Positions 44,603 to 54,470 are shown, counted from the first letter of the stretch. The stretch: DNA of 64,000 nt from Paenibacillus sp. IHBB 10380 (GCF_000949425.1 NZ_CP010976.1:3596001-3660000), one strand, 5' to 3'. Translations and numbers: made by a program. The notes: a model not told the origin generated them from the letters alone.

Positions 44603-45793
44603 TTGGAAAGAGTAGTTGGAACCGTTGTTAGAGGTCTTCGTTGTCCCATCATAAATCAAGGGGACAACATAGAGGAAATCGTTGTAGATAGTGTACTAAA
44701 AGCTTCAGAAGTTGAAGGCTTTAACATTAATGATAAAGATATCGTTACTGTAACAGAATCAATTGTTGCTCGCGCTCAAGGTAACTACGCTACTATTGAT
44801 CATATAGCTAAAGATGTTAGTTCAAAATTTGGAGAAGAAACGGTTGGAGTCATATTCCCTATCTTAAGTCGTAATCGTTTTGCAATCTGTCTCCGTGGTA
44901 TTGCAAAAGGCGCTAAAAAAATTGTTTTAATGTTAAGCTATCCATCTGATGAAGTTGGTAATCACTTAGTGGATCTAGACATGCTTGATGAAAAAGGAGT
45001 TAATCCTTGGACAGATGTTCTAACAGAACAACAATTCCGTGATCATTTTGGATACAATAAACATACTTTTACGGGTGTTGATTATATTGATTATTATAAA
45101 TCGTTAGTTGAAGAATATGGTGTCTCATGTGAAGTTATATTCTCCAATAATCCCAAGACCATTTTAGATTACACAAAAAATGTTCTGACTTGTGATATAC
45201 ATACAAGATTCAGAACAAAAAAAATATTAAAAGCAAATGGTGGAGTCAACATTTATAGTCTCGATGACATATTAGCAGAATCTGTTGACGGCAGTGGATG
45301 TAATGAAGCCTATGGTCTACTAGGATCAAATAAATCAACAGAAAATAGTGTTAAACTGTTCCCACGTAATTGCCAACCTATTGTTGATACAATACAACAT
45401 ATGCTCAAAGAAAAGACTGGCAAACATGTTGAAGTCATGATTTATGGCGATGGAGCATTCAAAGACCCAGTAGGTAAAATATGGGAACTCGCTGATCCAG
45501 TTGTCTCACCAGCTTACACATCAGGACTTGATGGTACACCTAATGAAGTAAAGTTAAAATATCTTGCTGATAATAACTTTGCTGATTTAAGAGGCGAAGA
45601 ACTTAAACAAGCGATATCTCAATACATTAACAATAAAGATTCTGATCTTGTAGGATCGATGGAAGCACAAGGTACTACACCTAGAAAACTTACTGATCTT
45701 ATAGGTTCTCTATCCGATTTAACTTCAGGAAGCGGAGATAAAGGTACACCTGTTGTCTTTATACAAGGTTATTTTGATAACTATACAAAATAA
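44603..45793 (+). CDS. Coenzyme F420-0:L-glutamate ligase-like protein (CofE/FbiB family)
   Basis: 396 aa. CofE-type blocks are INDKDIVTVTESIVARAQGN, FPILSRNRFAICLRGIAKGA and the C-terminal VMIYGDGAFKDPVGKIWELA with SPAYTSGLDGTPNE. In F420 makers the enzyme adds glutamates to F420-0. Firmicutes of this type usually lack F420 synthesis, and no other cof/fbi gene is near, so the substrate is probably different. TTG start at 44603 with AAGGAG 8 nt upstream. A divergent LysR gene suggests inducible use. Confidence 0.82.
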   Translation: MERVVGTVVRGLRCPIINQGDNIEEIVVDSVLKASEVEGFNINDKDIVTVTESIVARAQGNYATIDHIAKDVSSKFGEETVGVIFPILSRNRFAICLRGIAKGAKKIVLMLSYPSDEVGNHLVDLDMLDEKGVNPWTDVLTEQQFRDHFGYNKHTFTGVDYIDYYKSLVEEYGVSCEVIFSNNPKTILDYTKNVLTCDIHTRFRTKKILKANGGVNIYSLDDILAESVDGSGCNEAYGLLGSNKSTENSVKLFPRNCQPIVDTIQHMLKEKTGKHVEVMIYGDGAFKDPVGKIWELADPVVSPAYTSGLDGTPNEVKLKYLADNNFADLRGEELKQAISQYINNKDSDLVGSMEAQGTTPRKLTDLIGSLSDLTSGSGDKGTPVVFIQGYFDNYTK

Positions 45794-45819
45794 TATGAAT
45801 TAGATGATTGTATATAAAA

Positions 45820-45855
45820 AATAAGCAATGCTAGCTTTTACTAGTATTGCTTATT
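45820..45855. terminator. Bidirectional terminator after the CofE-like gene
   Basis: AATAAGCAATGCTAG pairs with CTAGTATTGCTTATT (one mismatch) around a 6-nt loop, with T and A runs outside. Confidence 0.8.
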
Positions 45856-45983
45856 TTAGTGCTTCCAAAAGATTAGAATAGAACTAAAGCAACCCTCCAT
45901 TCGTTTACACTAACTTTCTTTGCGAAAACAATTGGCGGAGCCGAAAACTATGGATATACCCTCAAATTAGTACCGCTTGTACT

Positions 45984-48515
45984 TTAACTTCCTGCGCTAC
46001 CAGTGCCATCGGTTGACGTTGTTGGTAATTCTTCGTAAGTAAGTGAATAGGATTGGCTGCCTAGCAACATTCTTTGACCTTGGAACTCATCGTACAGATT
46101 CATGCGAATGCCGCCCCCTCTTAATTTTTTGTATAGGTTACTTTTAAACGTTGTTGCGTACGATTTATTATTACCGATGAACAAATCAGTCCCGAGTGTC
46201 AACGTCTTCTCCATCGATTGTCCATTCGGATCTATGATTTCCAAGACTAGCTTGTGCTCGTATTCACCTGCTTCGTAAGCTTCATTTTTGGATAAGTTGT
46301 ACGTTACGACTGTATCCAATGTATCCTCACCTTCCCTAACGGTACCCACTACATTGGTAAGCGAAAGACTGTAAGGGAACAACTCCACACTCCTTAGATT
46401 GGACTGCGGCGTTACTCCGGCAGTGTTCAGTGATAATCTAACTGTATTGATATATCCCGTTGATTTACCACCTATAGCTGTCAGTTTACCGTCAGCTACG
46501 CCTTCGCCAATATGAAGCACAAGCTCTGAAGTATTCACACTCAATGGAATCTTACTCCAGACGGTAACCACATTTTTACCATTTGGGCTTGTTGCCTTGG
46601 ACGATTGGCTAACTTCGGCCTCATAATATTCATTCTCAGGTGTTCTGTAGTAAGCAACAAGCTGAGCCTGTTCCGATTTACGTGGTTCTTTGCTGTTCAT
46701 TTCTAGCTCTGTATACATCATATTGGAGCTACTTCCATTATAAACGGTTGTCCGACGTTCGCGGATTTCTGCTTTTTTACCTGTAAAATCAATAGGGAAG
46801 GAGCCACCTGCAACCACGGTATTCATCACATTATTTAGTAGAGAGGTGTTCAAAGTGAGAAAGTTCGTAACGTCATCACCTGAGGTTTCCTGCAGCACAA
46901 TCCTTAATTGCTTGATACTAGAGGAATAAGGAACCTTGGTTATCACATATATCTCTGCCGTTTCATGAGGCGCGAGAGACGTTTGAGCATTTTTTGCCAC
47001 GATCTGGGTCGTGCTGCTGAGATCGCTAAGTCCTGCTTTGACCAGAGCTTTGAGCGCAGGCAGTTTTACTGTCGTGGATTTGGTGTTGCGAATGCTGATT
47101 TTGGCTACGATTTGATCTTCATCTGCCCATGGCAGCCTCTGAATGGAATCAATCTTTACCCCAAACGTTCCATGTCGGTTCTCCAACATGTTCTCTAATC
47201 CCAAACGGTTGTTACTTTCCTGAGAATAAGGGATTTGATAATACGCAGTCGGAAAAATAATCTTGTCGGTCGCAGCGGGTTCCGTTAACTGCAGCATTAA
47301 CTTACTTTGATTTAGATCTAATCTCACATCCGCGCTTAGTTCAATGATTTTCTCTTCTAGCGGCTTTAAGGTTAGATTGGCAAGCGCCTTTGTATCCACC
47401 GGAATGCTATATCCTTCAGCGGCTTTAATTGCCAGCTCGTAAGCGGGTAGAGCTACAGATTTATTACCGAGATTTTTAATACGGAATAGAAGGTTCCATT
47501 TCGCGGTGTCGTTCTCTGAATATACGGAAGCGCTTTTCAGCTGCGTTTCTACAGTATTATGGTTAATGGAAATTTTCTTAACCGCGTAATCAGCCACGGC
47601 TGAGTCAGAAGCTGTTAACGCTGGAAGTGTGAAGGTAATAACCGGAAGATTTATTTTCAAAGTTGAGTCTTCCTCCGCGAATTGCAGCGTCATATTATCC
47701 GTTTTTATATAGGAAGGAATTTCTGCCAAATAGTAGATCATTTTCTTCTCCTGAGGCTGTACCTTGTAACCACTGCTGGCATCATCCAGCGTGAGCTCGA
47801 ATACCGAACCACTGGCTGATGCCAGATATGCTTTAAAGCCGGGATCGCTAAGCACCTTTGTATCCGAATTCGTGAGACTGATACCTATCCTCATGTATAC
47901 TTTTCCATTAATCTGAATTTTTTGCAGACTTTCCGCCTTGGTCGTTATAGGCAGATTATTCATCGTGATCTTCTTGCTCTGGCCTTTAGCAGCTACCATG
48001 GAATAATTGGTCGGAACCGTGAAAACACCCAGCCTCTTCTGATAATCCGCGCTGTTGAAATCCCACCCGAATATTGAAACTTTGGCTCCGGTTACTTTTG
48101 TAGCCTTGCCGATATTCACATAATAAGTTACGGTTTGGCCGCTCTTGGAGGGCACCGATTCTTTGGTCGCATCACTCGTGATAGGGCTTCCCTGTACAGT
48201 TGTACCCCCTGTTGTGGTCACCTTGGAGAAATAATCGATAAGACTTACATTGCTACCACTACCGTTGCTATAACGAAGCGTGTATGTAAGTATATTACCG
48301 CTCGGCTGCTCAGAAATGTTGATATCCATCAGCTTCACGCTGACATTGCTCTTCAAAACTATAGACCCCAGTTTGTCCAGATTGAATACTGCCTTTGTTG
48401 ATTTAGCGACGGGTGAAGTGCCTGCCGATGCTGCGTAAGCTTCGTATGCCATAGACTGGCTTAGAAGCACTGTGGTGAGCAGTACTGCAGCATACGTTTT
48501 TCTTCGTTTGTGCAT
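45984..48515 (-). CDS. Large secreted beta-rich protein, copy 1
   Basis: 843 aa. A signal peptide covers about 1-29 (AAVLLTTVLLSQSMAYEAYA). The rest is made of Ig-like beta domains of about 130-150 residues (NILTYTLRYSNGSGSNVSLI, VYMRIGISLTNSDTKVLSDP, WNLLFRIKNLGNKSVALPAY). No catalytic motif is seen; it looks like a surface or scaffold protein of unknown family. AGGGAGG precedes the ATG at 48515; the frame to 48569 is not used. A second copy begins at 61804 with nearly identical C-terminal 410 codons. It follows the HlyD-like adaptor gene and closes the cluster. Confidence 0.8.
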   Translation of the reverse strand: MHKRRKTYAAVLLTTVLLSQSMAYEAYAASAGTSPVAKSTKAVFNLDKLGSIVLKSNVSVKLMDINISEQPSGNILTYTLRYSNGSGSNVSLIDYFSKVTTTGGTTVQGSPITSDATKESVPSKSGQTVTYYVNIGKATKVTGAKVSIFGWDFNSADYQKRLGVFTVPTNYSMVAAKGQSKKITMNNLPITTKAESLQKIQINGKVYMRIGISLTNSDTKVLSDPGFKAYLASASGSVFELTLDDASSGYKVQPQEKKMIYYLAEIPSYIKTDNMTLQFAEEDSTLKINLPVITFTLPALTASDSAVADYAVKKISINHNTVETQLKSASVYSENDTAKWNLLFRIKNLGNKSVALPAYELAIKAAEGYSIPVDTKALANLTLKPLEEKIIELSADVRLDLNQSKLMLQLTEPAATDKIIFPTAYYQIPYSQESNNRLGLENMLENRHGTFGVKIDSIQRLPWADEDQIVAKISIRNTKSTTVKLPALKALVKAGLSDLSSTTQIVAKNAQTSLAPHETAEIYVITKVPYSSSIKQLRIVLQETSGDDVTNFLTLNTSLLNNVMNTVVAGGSFPIDFTGKKAEIRERRTTVYNGSSSNMMYTELEMNSKEPRKSEQAQLVAYYRTPENEYYEAEVSQSSKATSPNGKNVVTVWSKIPLSVNTSELVLHIGEGVADGKLTAIGGKSTGYINTVRLSLNTAGVTPQSNLRSVELFPYSLSLTNVVGTVREGEDTLDTVVTYNLSKNEAYEAGEYEHKLVLEIIDPNGQSMEKTLTLGTDLFIGNNKSYATTFKSNLYKKLRGGGIRMNLYDEFQGQRMLLGSQSYSLTYEELPTTSTDGTGSAGS

Positions 48516-48819
48516 AAATTTCCCTCCCTGATTAAAAGTCCTTACACTTAAGACTGTCTGGTCAAACAAACCCCTCTTTACCTATAATTCCCCTTCAGGT
48601 TCACACTCTCACACTCTTTTCCCAAGTGAATACATGGTTTCTCTAGATTATCTACTTAAGGCCAGGATATTGCCTATCAGGTTCGTAGATGCGAATGGAT
48701 TCGAGATGGATATCCTATGAATTCACTTTTTCACAGTTACAATGACTTCTTCGACATGCGGGTGTGGAATTCATTACCCTACTTCTTTAATCCTTAGTTC
48801 AACTTATATAGTATGAACT

Positions 48820-49971
48820 TTACTGCGTCCGAACCTTGTTGCCATCCTGCAGCGGCTCGCTGCTGTCGACTACGACTTGATCTTGTTCGAATATACCTCC
48901 GGTTACAGCTGATTCTTGATCATTAGAATCAACGACGGTAATTGATACTCTACGAATGTAAAATGTGTTGCCGAGTGGACTGTCTCTTACTTCAATTCTA
49001 AAGACATACTTTCCGCTACCATCTTCGTGAATGGCTTTATTGGATATTAATATCGTATTACCGGCCGACGGTTTAGTCAGCTCCACCTTAACAATGTCCC
49101 CTCTTTTGAAACTATCATCTTGTATTGTGATCAGAAGTCGTTTCATTTGAGAGTTCAAAGTTGTAGTCTCGCCTTGACCTGTAGTTCCTTCCTCGACAGA
49201 ATTTGCATCTTGGATTTCTGCAATTTGGCCCTCGACTTGTTTGATTTGACTTCCATCCCCTTGAACATCGATCTTTTCTCCTATCTTCAACATGCTAGCT
49301 ATATTAGCAGGGGCTAATAACTCAAACATAAATCCAAGACTTCCGTTGGACATTTGCACATCTGGCCCGCCATTTGATGAGATAAGGCCCTCCGTCGCAT
49401 TTACTTTCGTAACTATTCCATCAAACGGAGCAGCAATTGTGCTATTATTTATCAAATATTCCTGTAACTTTTGTATTTTTCGTTGCTGAACCCCCTGATC
49501 GATTTTGCTGATCTCTATCTCGCGTTTAGTGTTACCTATGCTATTCTCATCTCTACTCCACGAAGCTTCCTTAAAACTGCCCTGCAGCTCTTCCATTGTG
49601 AGCTTAAGTTTTTTAAGACTCGCTTGTTCGTCCAGAATCTGTTGCTCCGCCTCTTTTCTGTCGTAAGTCACCAGTGTCTGCCCTTTCTTCACAAGATCCC
49701 CTTCTTTTACATCTACTTTTGTAACTTTCCACCCCGTACTATTCGTTAATGCAACTTCTGCCTTCCACATTAATACACTACTACTCTGAAACATATGAAC
49801 AAGCTGTCCCCGTTTCGGTTCTACTACCGCTACCTTTGGTAAAGTCAGAGACATCAACGTGTTGCTAAGCAGCGTAAATACAATTAGGAGACCGATAAAC
49901 AAGCCGGAGAAGATTCGAATCGTTCGTTTACGTCCTGAATTCGCTTGTTCGCTATGTTGTAATCCCATCAT
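48820..49971 (-). CDS. HlyD/RND-type membrane fusion (adaptor) protein
   Basis: 383 aa. An N-terminal membrane anchor (FSGLFIGLLIVFTLLSNTLM) is followed by a half lipoyl motif (VTKVDVKEGDLVKKGQTLVT), a coiled-coil hairpin (about 110-165), the second half (STIAAPFDGIVTKVNATEGL) and beta-barrel domains. Adaptors of this type serve MacAB-like or other ABC exporters in Gram-positives. Here the neighbours are CUT1 importer permeases and a large secreted protein, an odd pairing. The start is ATG at 49971 or the next ATG at 49968; AGGGG fits either. Confidence 0.87.
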   Translation of the reverse strand: MMGLQHSEQANSGRKRTIRIFSGLFIGLLIVFTLLSNTLMSLTLPKVAVVEPKRGQLVHMFQSSSVLMWKAEVALTNSTGWKVTKVDVKEGDLVKKGQTLVTYDRKEAEQQILDEQASLKKLKLTMEELQGSFKEASWSRDENSIGNTKREIEISKIDQGVQQRKIQKLQEYLINNSTIAAPFDGIVTKVNATEGLISSNGGPDVQMSNGSLGFMFELLAPANIASMLKIGEKIDVQGDGSQIKQVEGQIAEIQDANSVEEGTTGQGETTTLNSQMKRLLITIQDDSFKRGDIVKVELTKPSAGNTILISNKAIHEDGSGKYVFRIEVRDSPLGNTFYIRRVSITVVDSNDQESAVTGGIFEQDQVVVDSSEPLQDGNKVRTQ

Positions 49972-50019
49972 GATCACCCCTATAATTTTCCGAAATATAG
50001 ATTATATCCTAAATGTTAA

Positions 50020-50898
50020 CTATCCTTTGATTCCTGATAGCTGAATTCCTTCGATAAAGTAAGACTCTGCATATAAAAACAACAGCACCATTGGGGCCAT
50101 ATACAGCACAGATGCAGCAAAGGCGACACCCCGGGCTCCTTCGTTGATACGCGATAAATAAAGCGATAATGGCTGCTTGAATGAATCCTCTATAAAAATA
50201 AGCGGCTGCTCGATCATATTCCAATTGTCAACAAATAGTAATACAATCAGTGCAGCGATTCCAGGTTGAATAAGAGGAACGATAATCTTATAAAAAATCC
50301 TCAAATGTCCAGCTCCGTCCATTTTGGCAGCTTCGATATACGAGTTCGGAATATGCAGCATGAACTGTCTTAGCATAAATACGCCGAAAGCACTGAAAAT
50401 TCCCGGTAAAATAATCGCAGATGTTGTGTTCATTAGTCCAAGTTTCTCCGCAATAATGTAGTTGGGAACCAATGTGACTTGAAACGGCATAATCATGGTC
50501 ATTAAATAAATGACAAACAACTTATCCCGCCCCCAAAATCGGAGCTTGGCAAAAGCATAGGCCGCCAGAGATGCGACTAGCACTTGCCCTGCGATGATAG
50601 GTGTGACCATCAATACGGAATTCCAAAACATCTGAAGGAACACAGGTTTATGAACCAACACCTCCGCATATTGATGAAATGTCAGCCAATCGGGAAATAG
50701 CTTCAAGTTAACAAATCCGTCTTTCTCTCCTACTGCAGTATTGATCATCACGCCAATGAGATTATAGTTATGGTCAATCTCACCTTCCGTCATCAACGAG
50801 TTTGTGAATGTGATAACAATAGGAAATAGCATCATCGCGGCGATAATTGCCATCACCAACGTTAACGCAAACTTACGAAATAAAGCCAACAATATCAC
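50020..50898 (-). CDS. CUT1-type ABC permease (MalG-like)
   Basis: 292 aa with six membrane segments. The EAA loop is YIEAAKMDGAGHLRIFYKII then VPLIQPGIAAL, the contact site for a shared MsmX-type ATPase. The large loop before it and the C-terminal IEGIQLSGIKG are typical of sugar permease subunit 2. The frame starts at GTG 50898, but TTG codons at 50892 or 50889 suit the AAGGACG site better. It is 11 bp after its partner permease. No ATPase is encoded in the cluster. Confidence 0.9.
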   Translation of the reverse strand: MILLALFRKFALTLVMAIIAAMMLFPIVITFTNSLMTEGEIDHNYNLIGVMINTAVGEKDGFVNLKLFPDWLTFHQYAEVLVHKPVFLQMFWNSVLMVTPIIAGQVLVASLAAYAFAKLRFWGRDKLFVIYLMTMIMPFQVTLVPNYIIAEKLGLMNTTSAIILPGIFSAFGVFMLRQFMLHIPNSYIEAAKMDGAGHLRIFYKIIVPLIQPGIAALIVLLFVDNWNMIEQPLIFIEDSFKQPLSLYLSRINEGARGVAFAASVLYMAPMVLLFLYAESYFIEGIQLSGIKG

Positions 50899-50909
50899 CG
50901 TCCTTACAC

Positions 50910-51803
50910 TTAATCCATGAATTGCCGAAAACGGCGTTCTATTGAAAGCATGACTGTCACACTGATTAGAATGCAGCCTACCATCAAGGTGGCAGCGGCC
51001 GTCAGTTTCTGAATATCGAGTGATAGAAACATGTTGTTCATATAATGTTGCAGCATATAAATACGGTCATGTGGATAATCTCCTGCGATCAGATACGCTT
51101 CACGGAAAACTTTGAAAGAATTAATAATGGACATTAAAATGACAAAGAACATTGTCGGAGTCAAGTAGACCAACGTAATATGAATCAATTTATGAAATCC
51201 CCCTGCACCTTCGATATCCGCAGTTTCATAGTAATCCTTAGGAATACTTTGTAGTCCGGCCAAGAATAAAATGATGTTGTACCCAATATTTTTCCATGTG
51301 TACACGATAACCAACACACCCATGGACCAATCTGATTTCATCCAATCGATCCGTTCTATATGCATGCTTTGCATCCATACATTTACTGTACCATTCCAGT
51401 CGAACAATATTTGCCACATCATTACGATAGAGGCGACGGGTACCACAAGTGGCAATACAAAAGCCGTCTGCAGCCAATTCTGAATAAATAATTTTTGATT
51501 AAGCAAAATCGCAAATAATAAGGATAAAACAACGATGAGCGGTACGCTTATACCGGTAAATAGGAATGTATTTGTTGCTGCTTTACGGAAGGAATCGCTA
51601 GCATACAGTTCATTATAATTATCCAAACCTACAAAAGAGCCATCCACCGTGCTATCTTGGAAAGAATAGAAAAATCCCATGACAAACGGAATAAGATAAA
51701 AAATTGCGAAGCCTATCAAGCTCGGCGCCAAGAAAAGAACAGCCACCGGCCAATCTCGTCGTAGCAACTTAAATATTTTGCCCCGATAACACTTGCCTAC
51801 CAT
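50910..51803 (-). CDS. CUT1-type ABC permease (MalF/UgpA-like)
   Basis: 297 aa with six membrane segments. The first is followed by YLIPFVMGFFYSFQDSTVDG, and the EAA loop is YYETADIEGAGGFHKLIHIT. It pairs with the 50020 permease to form the membrane pore of an importer fed by the solute-binding lipoproteins at 53145 and 56924. The ATG at 51803 is chosen because AGGAG lies 8-9 nt before it; the ATG at 51812 abuts the site. Confidence 0.9.
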   Translation of the reverse strand: MVGKCYRGKIFKLLRRDWPVAVLFLAPSLIGFAIFYLIPFVMGFFYSFQDSTVDGSFVGLDNYNELYASDSFRKAATNTFLFTGISVPLIVVLSLLFAILLNQKLFIQNWLQTAFVLPLVVPVASIVMMWQILFDWNGTVNVWMQSMHIERIDWMKSDWSMGVLVIVYTWKNIGYNIILFLAGLQSIPKDYYETADIEGAGGFHKLIHITLVYLTPTMFFVILMSIINSFKVFREAYLIAGDYPHDRIYMLQHYMNNMFLSLDIQKLTAAATLMVGCILISVTVMLSIERRFRQFMD

Positions 51804-51850
51804 GTTTAACATCTCCTAAATCCAATTCGAATGAGAAAAATGAACCCTGC

Positions 51851-51872
51851 ATTGTCGTTCACAGTTCATTAC
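51851..51872. repeat. Left direct repeat flanking amidase cassette copy 1
   Basis: ATTGTCGTTCACAGTTCATT (plus AC) is matched by ATTGTCGTTCAAAGTCATTA (plus C) at 53011-53031, on the other side of the cassette. Both are preceded by CCCTG. Confidence 0.7.
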
Positions 51873-51890
51873 CAGCAGTTGGTTATACAT

Positions 51891-52623
51891 TCAACCTTCT
51901 CTATCCACGAAATACTTTTTAATTCCTTTTACAATGGCTTGAGCGGTTCGATTCTGATGCATTTCACTGAGCATATTCGTTTCATTGCTGGGGTTCGTGA
52001 GGAACCCCAGCTCCAGTAAAATCGCGAGATTGTTGCTGAGCTTCAGCACCCCCAAGCCTTCCTTTTTCACGCCGCGGTCCTTGAATCCAGTAGCCTCTGC
52101 CAGTTGTTCGTGCACCTCGCTTGCGAACAAAAAACTTTCGTCCGCATAATAATACGTTTCTGTGCCAGATACATCCGGATCACTGTATGTGTTCCCATGA
52201 ATGGAGACAAATGCGTCCGCATCGAGATCATTTGCGATTTGGGCGCGATCCTCCAGCTTGACAGAGCTATTATCCGTACGTGTCCTGTGTGCCTCGAACA
52301 TCGGCTCCTGCTGGAGCAAGTCATACACCTTCGTAGACAGCGCTAGGGTGTACGCTCGCTCTAGGTTCCCGCTTGCACCTTCCGCGCCGGGATCCTTGCC
52401 TCCATGCCCCGCATCGATCACAATTTTGTAGCGTTGGGATACTTTGCGGCGTTGCCATATTCTTGTTCAGCGAAACTGTCGACTCCCCCGAAGTTGTGAT
52501 TCGATTCCCCGAAATCGGGGATGATAACGCATATATCGACCAGACTATTCCCATAAAAACAACGATGCTTATCATAAATATCGCTTGGCGGCGTTGAAGC
52601 TGTTTTCTCCTTATCCTTTTCAT
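51891..52623 (-). pseudogene. N-acetylmuramoyl-L-alanine amidase, copy 1, frameshifted
   Basis: Compared with the intact copy at 54906, two bases are missing near 52450 (ATACTTTGCGG against ATACTTCTTGCGG on the plus strand). The N-terminal anchor (52623 to about 52450) and the catalytic part (52421 to 51891) are therefore in different frames. The catalytic part still has the zinc and catalytic residues: His in DAGHGGKDPG, Glu in NLERAYTL, His in SIHGN and Glu in LLELGFLTNP. Its own internal ATG (52421) would lack export signals, so the gene is probably dead as a secreted enzyme. Confidence 0.85.
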
Positions 52624-52649
52624 GCTGTCTCCTTACTCATGGCCGCTCT

Positions 52650-52855
52650 CTATGCCTCATTAAACCCAGATTGGAACATAGTCGACCGCCACGGCTTGTA
52701 CTTATATTGTTTTACAGCTTCCTTGTCCCTCGGATATCGAATAATAAAACCGTATAGATGAGCATTTTCGCTAACCCATCGGCCCTCCTCCTTCTCACCG
52801 GACTTCTCGATTCATTGACGATTCAGGCTTTCTCCATCATCACTCGGGTTGCGCC
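52650..52855 (-). pseudogene. VanY-like D-Ala-D-Ala carboxypeptidase remnant, copy 1
   Basis: The minus strand upstream of the amidase encodes, in one frame, DDGESLNRQ, a TGA stop, then GEKEEGRWVSENAHLYGFII and RYPRDKEAVKQYKYKPW. This follows the C-terminal block of VanY/DacB-type enzymes (FG-TKEG-WLAENAH-YGFIIRYPK-KE----Y-YEPWH). The gene's 5' part is missing and the last metal-ligand region after KPW has diverged. The cassette thus derives from a carboxypeptidase-amidase pair. Confidence 0.7.
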
Positions 52856-52960
52856 ACTGCCTACGGTGGTCTTCTACCAGTGTAGTACGCGAATATATGA
52901 TAAGTGAGATGGACTTGTATTGAAGTTGTAAAGAACTGAATTCAACAGGCAACACAGCAC

Positions 52961-52990
52961 AAAAAAAACCAACTGCGGTTGCAGCTGGCT
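52961..52990 (-). terminator. Cassette terminator, copy 1
   Basis: Minus strand: AGCCAGCTGC-AACC-GCAGTTGGTT followed by a T run. It ends the solute-binding protein transcript from 53145. Confidence 0.75.
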
Positions 52991-53010
52991 TTGGTTCTGT
53001 CGGCCCCTGA

Positions 53011-53031
53011 ATTGTCGTTCAAAGTCATTAC
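53011..53031. repeat. Right direct repeat flanking amidase cassette copy 1
   Basis: Partner of the repeat at 51851-51872 in the same orientation. The rest of the 53032-53144 gap shows nothing recognisable. Confidence 0.7.
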
Positions 53032-53144
53032 GAAAAATTGTAATCTTGAATTCTTTGCCTATGAACCTGCTTCATATTCTGAACAGACTGCGTATTTTCC
53101 TCATTCACACCTGTCTTCCTTTATCTCTTAGAAGTTATTTATTC

Positions 53145-54470
53145 TTACTCATTCAAGTACGTCGTCACACGATTCGCGACAAGTTCTGCGACCGCTTGTG
53201 CCGATTTTTGACCGCTATAGTAAGCTTTCACTTCCTCTGTAATAATCGTTCGGATCTTCGAATCATTCTTCTCCGGTGTGGTTGCATTTACCATCATCTG
53301 CTTGATCATATCAATGTCCGCCTTCTGAACCGGTATCGTGGAGCCCGTAAGCGATTCAATCGAGCCTTTGTTCTGGAGGTCTTGTAATGTCTTCTCGTTC
53401 ACCGTTTTATGGATAGAGAAACTCTGATGATCTGGCATCGTCTGGATCTCCTCGGACATTAAGAACTTCATGAAATCCCAAGCTTCCGCCTGAACGGCCG
53501 AATTCGCATTCAACCCCAATGTCATCTGCATCGTGAACGAATCTCCCGCTTGTTGACCGGTAGCGACCGGCTTGTTATAGATTTTCCCTTTCCCTTTCTC
53601 AAAGATTAGCGATGGCATTTCAAAATAATCTGCAGGATAGTTAATCCAAACAGACGAAAAGAAATAATCCCCTGCATCGACTTCGGCATCCGTCACTACC
53701 TTTTCCTCAAACAACGTTTTCACTTGCTCCATGAGTAAGGCGAATTCATTTGTATCGAAACTAACAGGGCGCTTCTCTTCATTCACAATTCGCTTATAGT
53801 TATCAGTAAACAAATCGTACAGCATCTGTTCTCGAGACGTATTCCCTATCGAATAGGTATGGCCGCCGGATGCCGCTAGACTTTTGCCCACAGTTATGAA
53901 CTCACTCCATGTCCATTTGCTGTCATCGAATTTCACTCCGGATTCCTCAATCGCCTTCGCATCCCCCATAAAACCGTTAAGGGAGAACCGCAGCGGCAAC
54001 GTATAGAGACCTCCATTCATCTTGGCCCCATCCAAAATGTTCATCTCATATTGACTGGAATCAAATGTAGCATCCTCCTTCATCAAGCTACTCAAGTTCA
54101 CCAGCACTTTTTTGTCCACATATTTTCTAACGGGCAAATCCTTCACATTCAGGGAAATCAAATCGGCCCCTTTACCGGATAGGAGCTCTGTATTGGTGGT
54201 GTTCACATATTTCTCGATATCACCTTCTTGATTCGAGCCTTCCCCCTTGCTATATTCTTTAATTTGAATATCTACATTCGGATGTTTCTCTTCATACTGC
54301 TTCTCTGCCAGAGAATACACAGGATCAGCTCCGAGTACGGATAAGACGACGGTCTTCTTCCCATCTTGTCCCTGTTGCCCCTCTTTCTTCTCAAGACTGG
54401 CTCCGCCAGAGCATGCTGCCAAAGTCATGGTTAATGCAACGATCAAACTGAATACACATCTTTTTTTCAT
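53145..54470 (-). CDS. Extracellular solute-binding lipoprotein (family 1), copy B
   Basis: 441 aa. The lipoprotein signal ends in LAAC. The mature part is a sugar-type SBP (VVLSVLGADPVYSLAEKQYE, NVDIQIKEYSKGEG, AEAWDFMKFLMSEEIQ). The C-terminus (YYSGQKSAQAVAELVANRVT) is shared with the paralogue at 56924. It should feed the permeases at 50020-51803. The ATG at 54470 has GAGGAG upstream. It follows a truncated adaptor gene and precedes amidase cassette copy 1. Confidence 0.9.
   Translation of the reverse strand: MKKRCVFSLIVALTMTLAACSGGASLEKKEGQQGQDGKKTVVLSVLGADPVYSLAEKQYEEKHPNVDIQIKEYSKGEGSNQEGDIEKYVNTTNTELLSGKGADLISLNVKDLPVRKYVDKKVLVNLSSLMKEDATFDSSQYEMNILDGAKMNGGLYTLPLRFSLNGFMGDAKAIEESGVKFDDSKWTWSEFITVGKSLAASGGHTYSIGNTSREQMLYDLFTDNYKRIVNEEKRPVSFDTNEFALLMEQVKTLFEEKVVTDAEVDAGDYFFSSVWINYPADYFEMPSLIFEKGKGKIYNKPVATGQQAGDSFTMQMTLGLNANSAVQAEAWDFMKFLMSEEIQTMPDHQSFSIHKTVNEKTLQDLQNKGSIESLTGSTIPVQKADIDMIKQMMVNATTPEKNDSKIRTIITEEVKAYYSGQKSAQAVAELVANRVTTYLNE

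Larger units (their letters stand above)
51894..53004. repeat. Amidase cassette, copy 1
   Basis: A unit made of (minus strand, right to left) a terminator, a decayed VanY-like segment and an amidase gene. It recurs at 54905-56020 and, collapsed, at 58345-58540. The boundaries are CTTCTCTATCCACG on the left and GGTTCTGTCGG on the right. Confidence 0.85.

Noticed and set aside
48570..48819. Short open stretch before the large secreted protein that might be a gene tail
   Set aside because: No start, no family match and several stops; I see only leader DNA.
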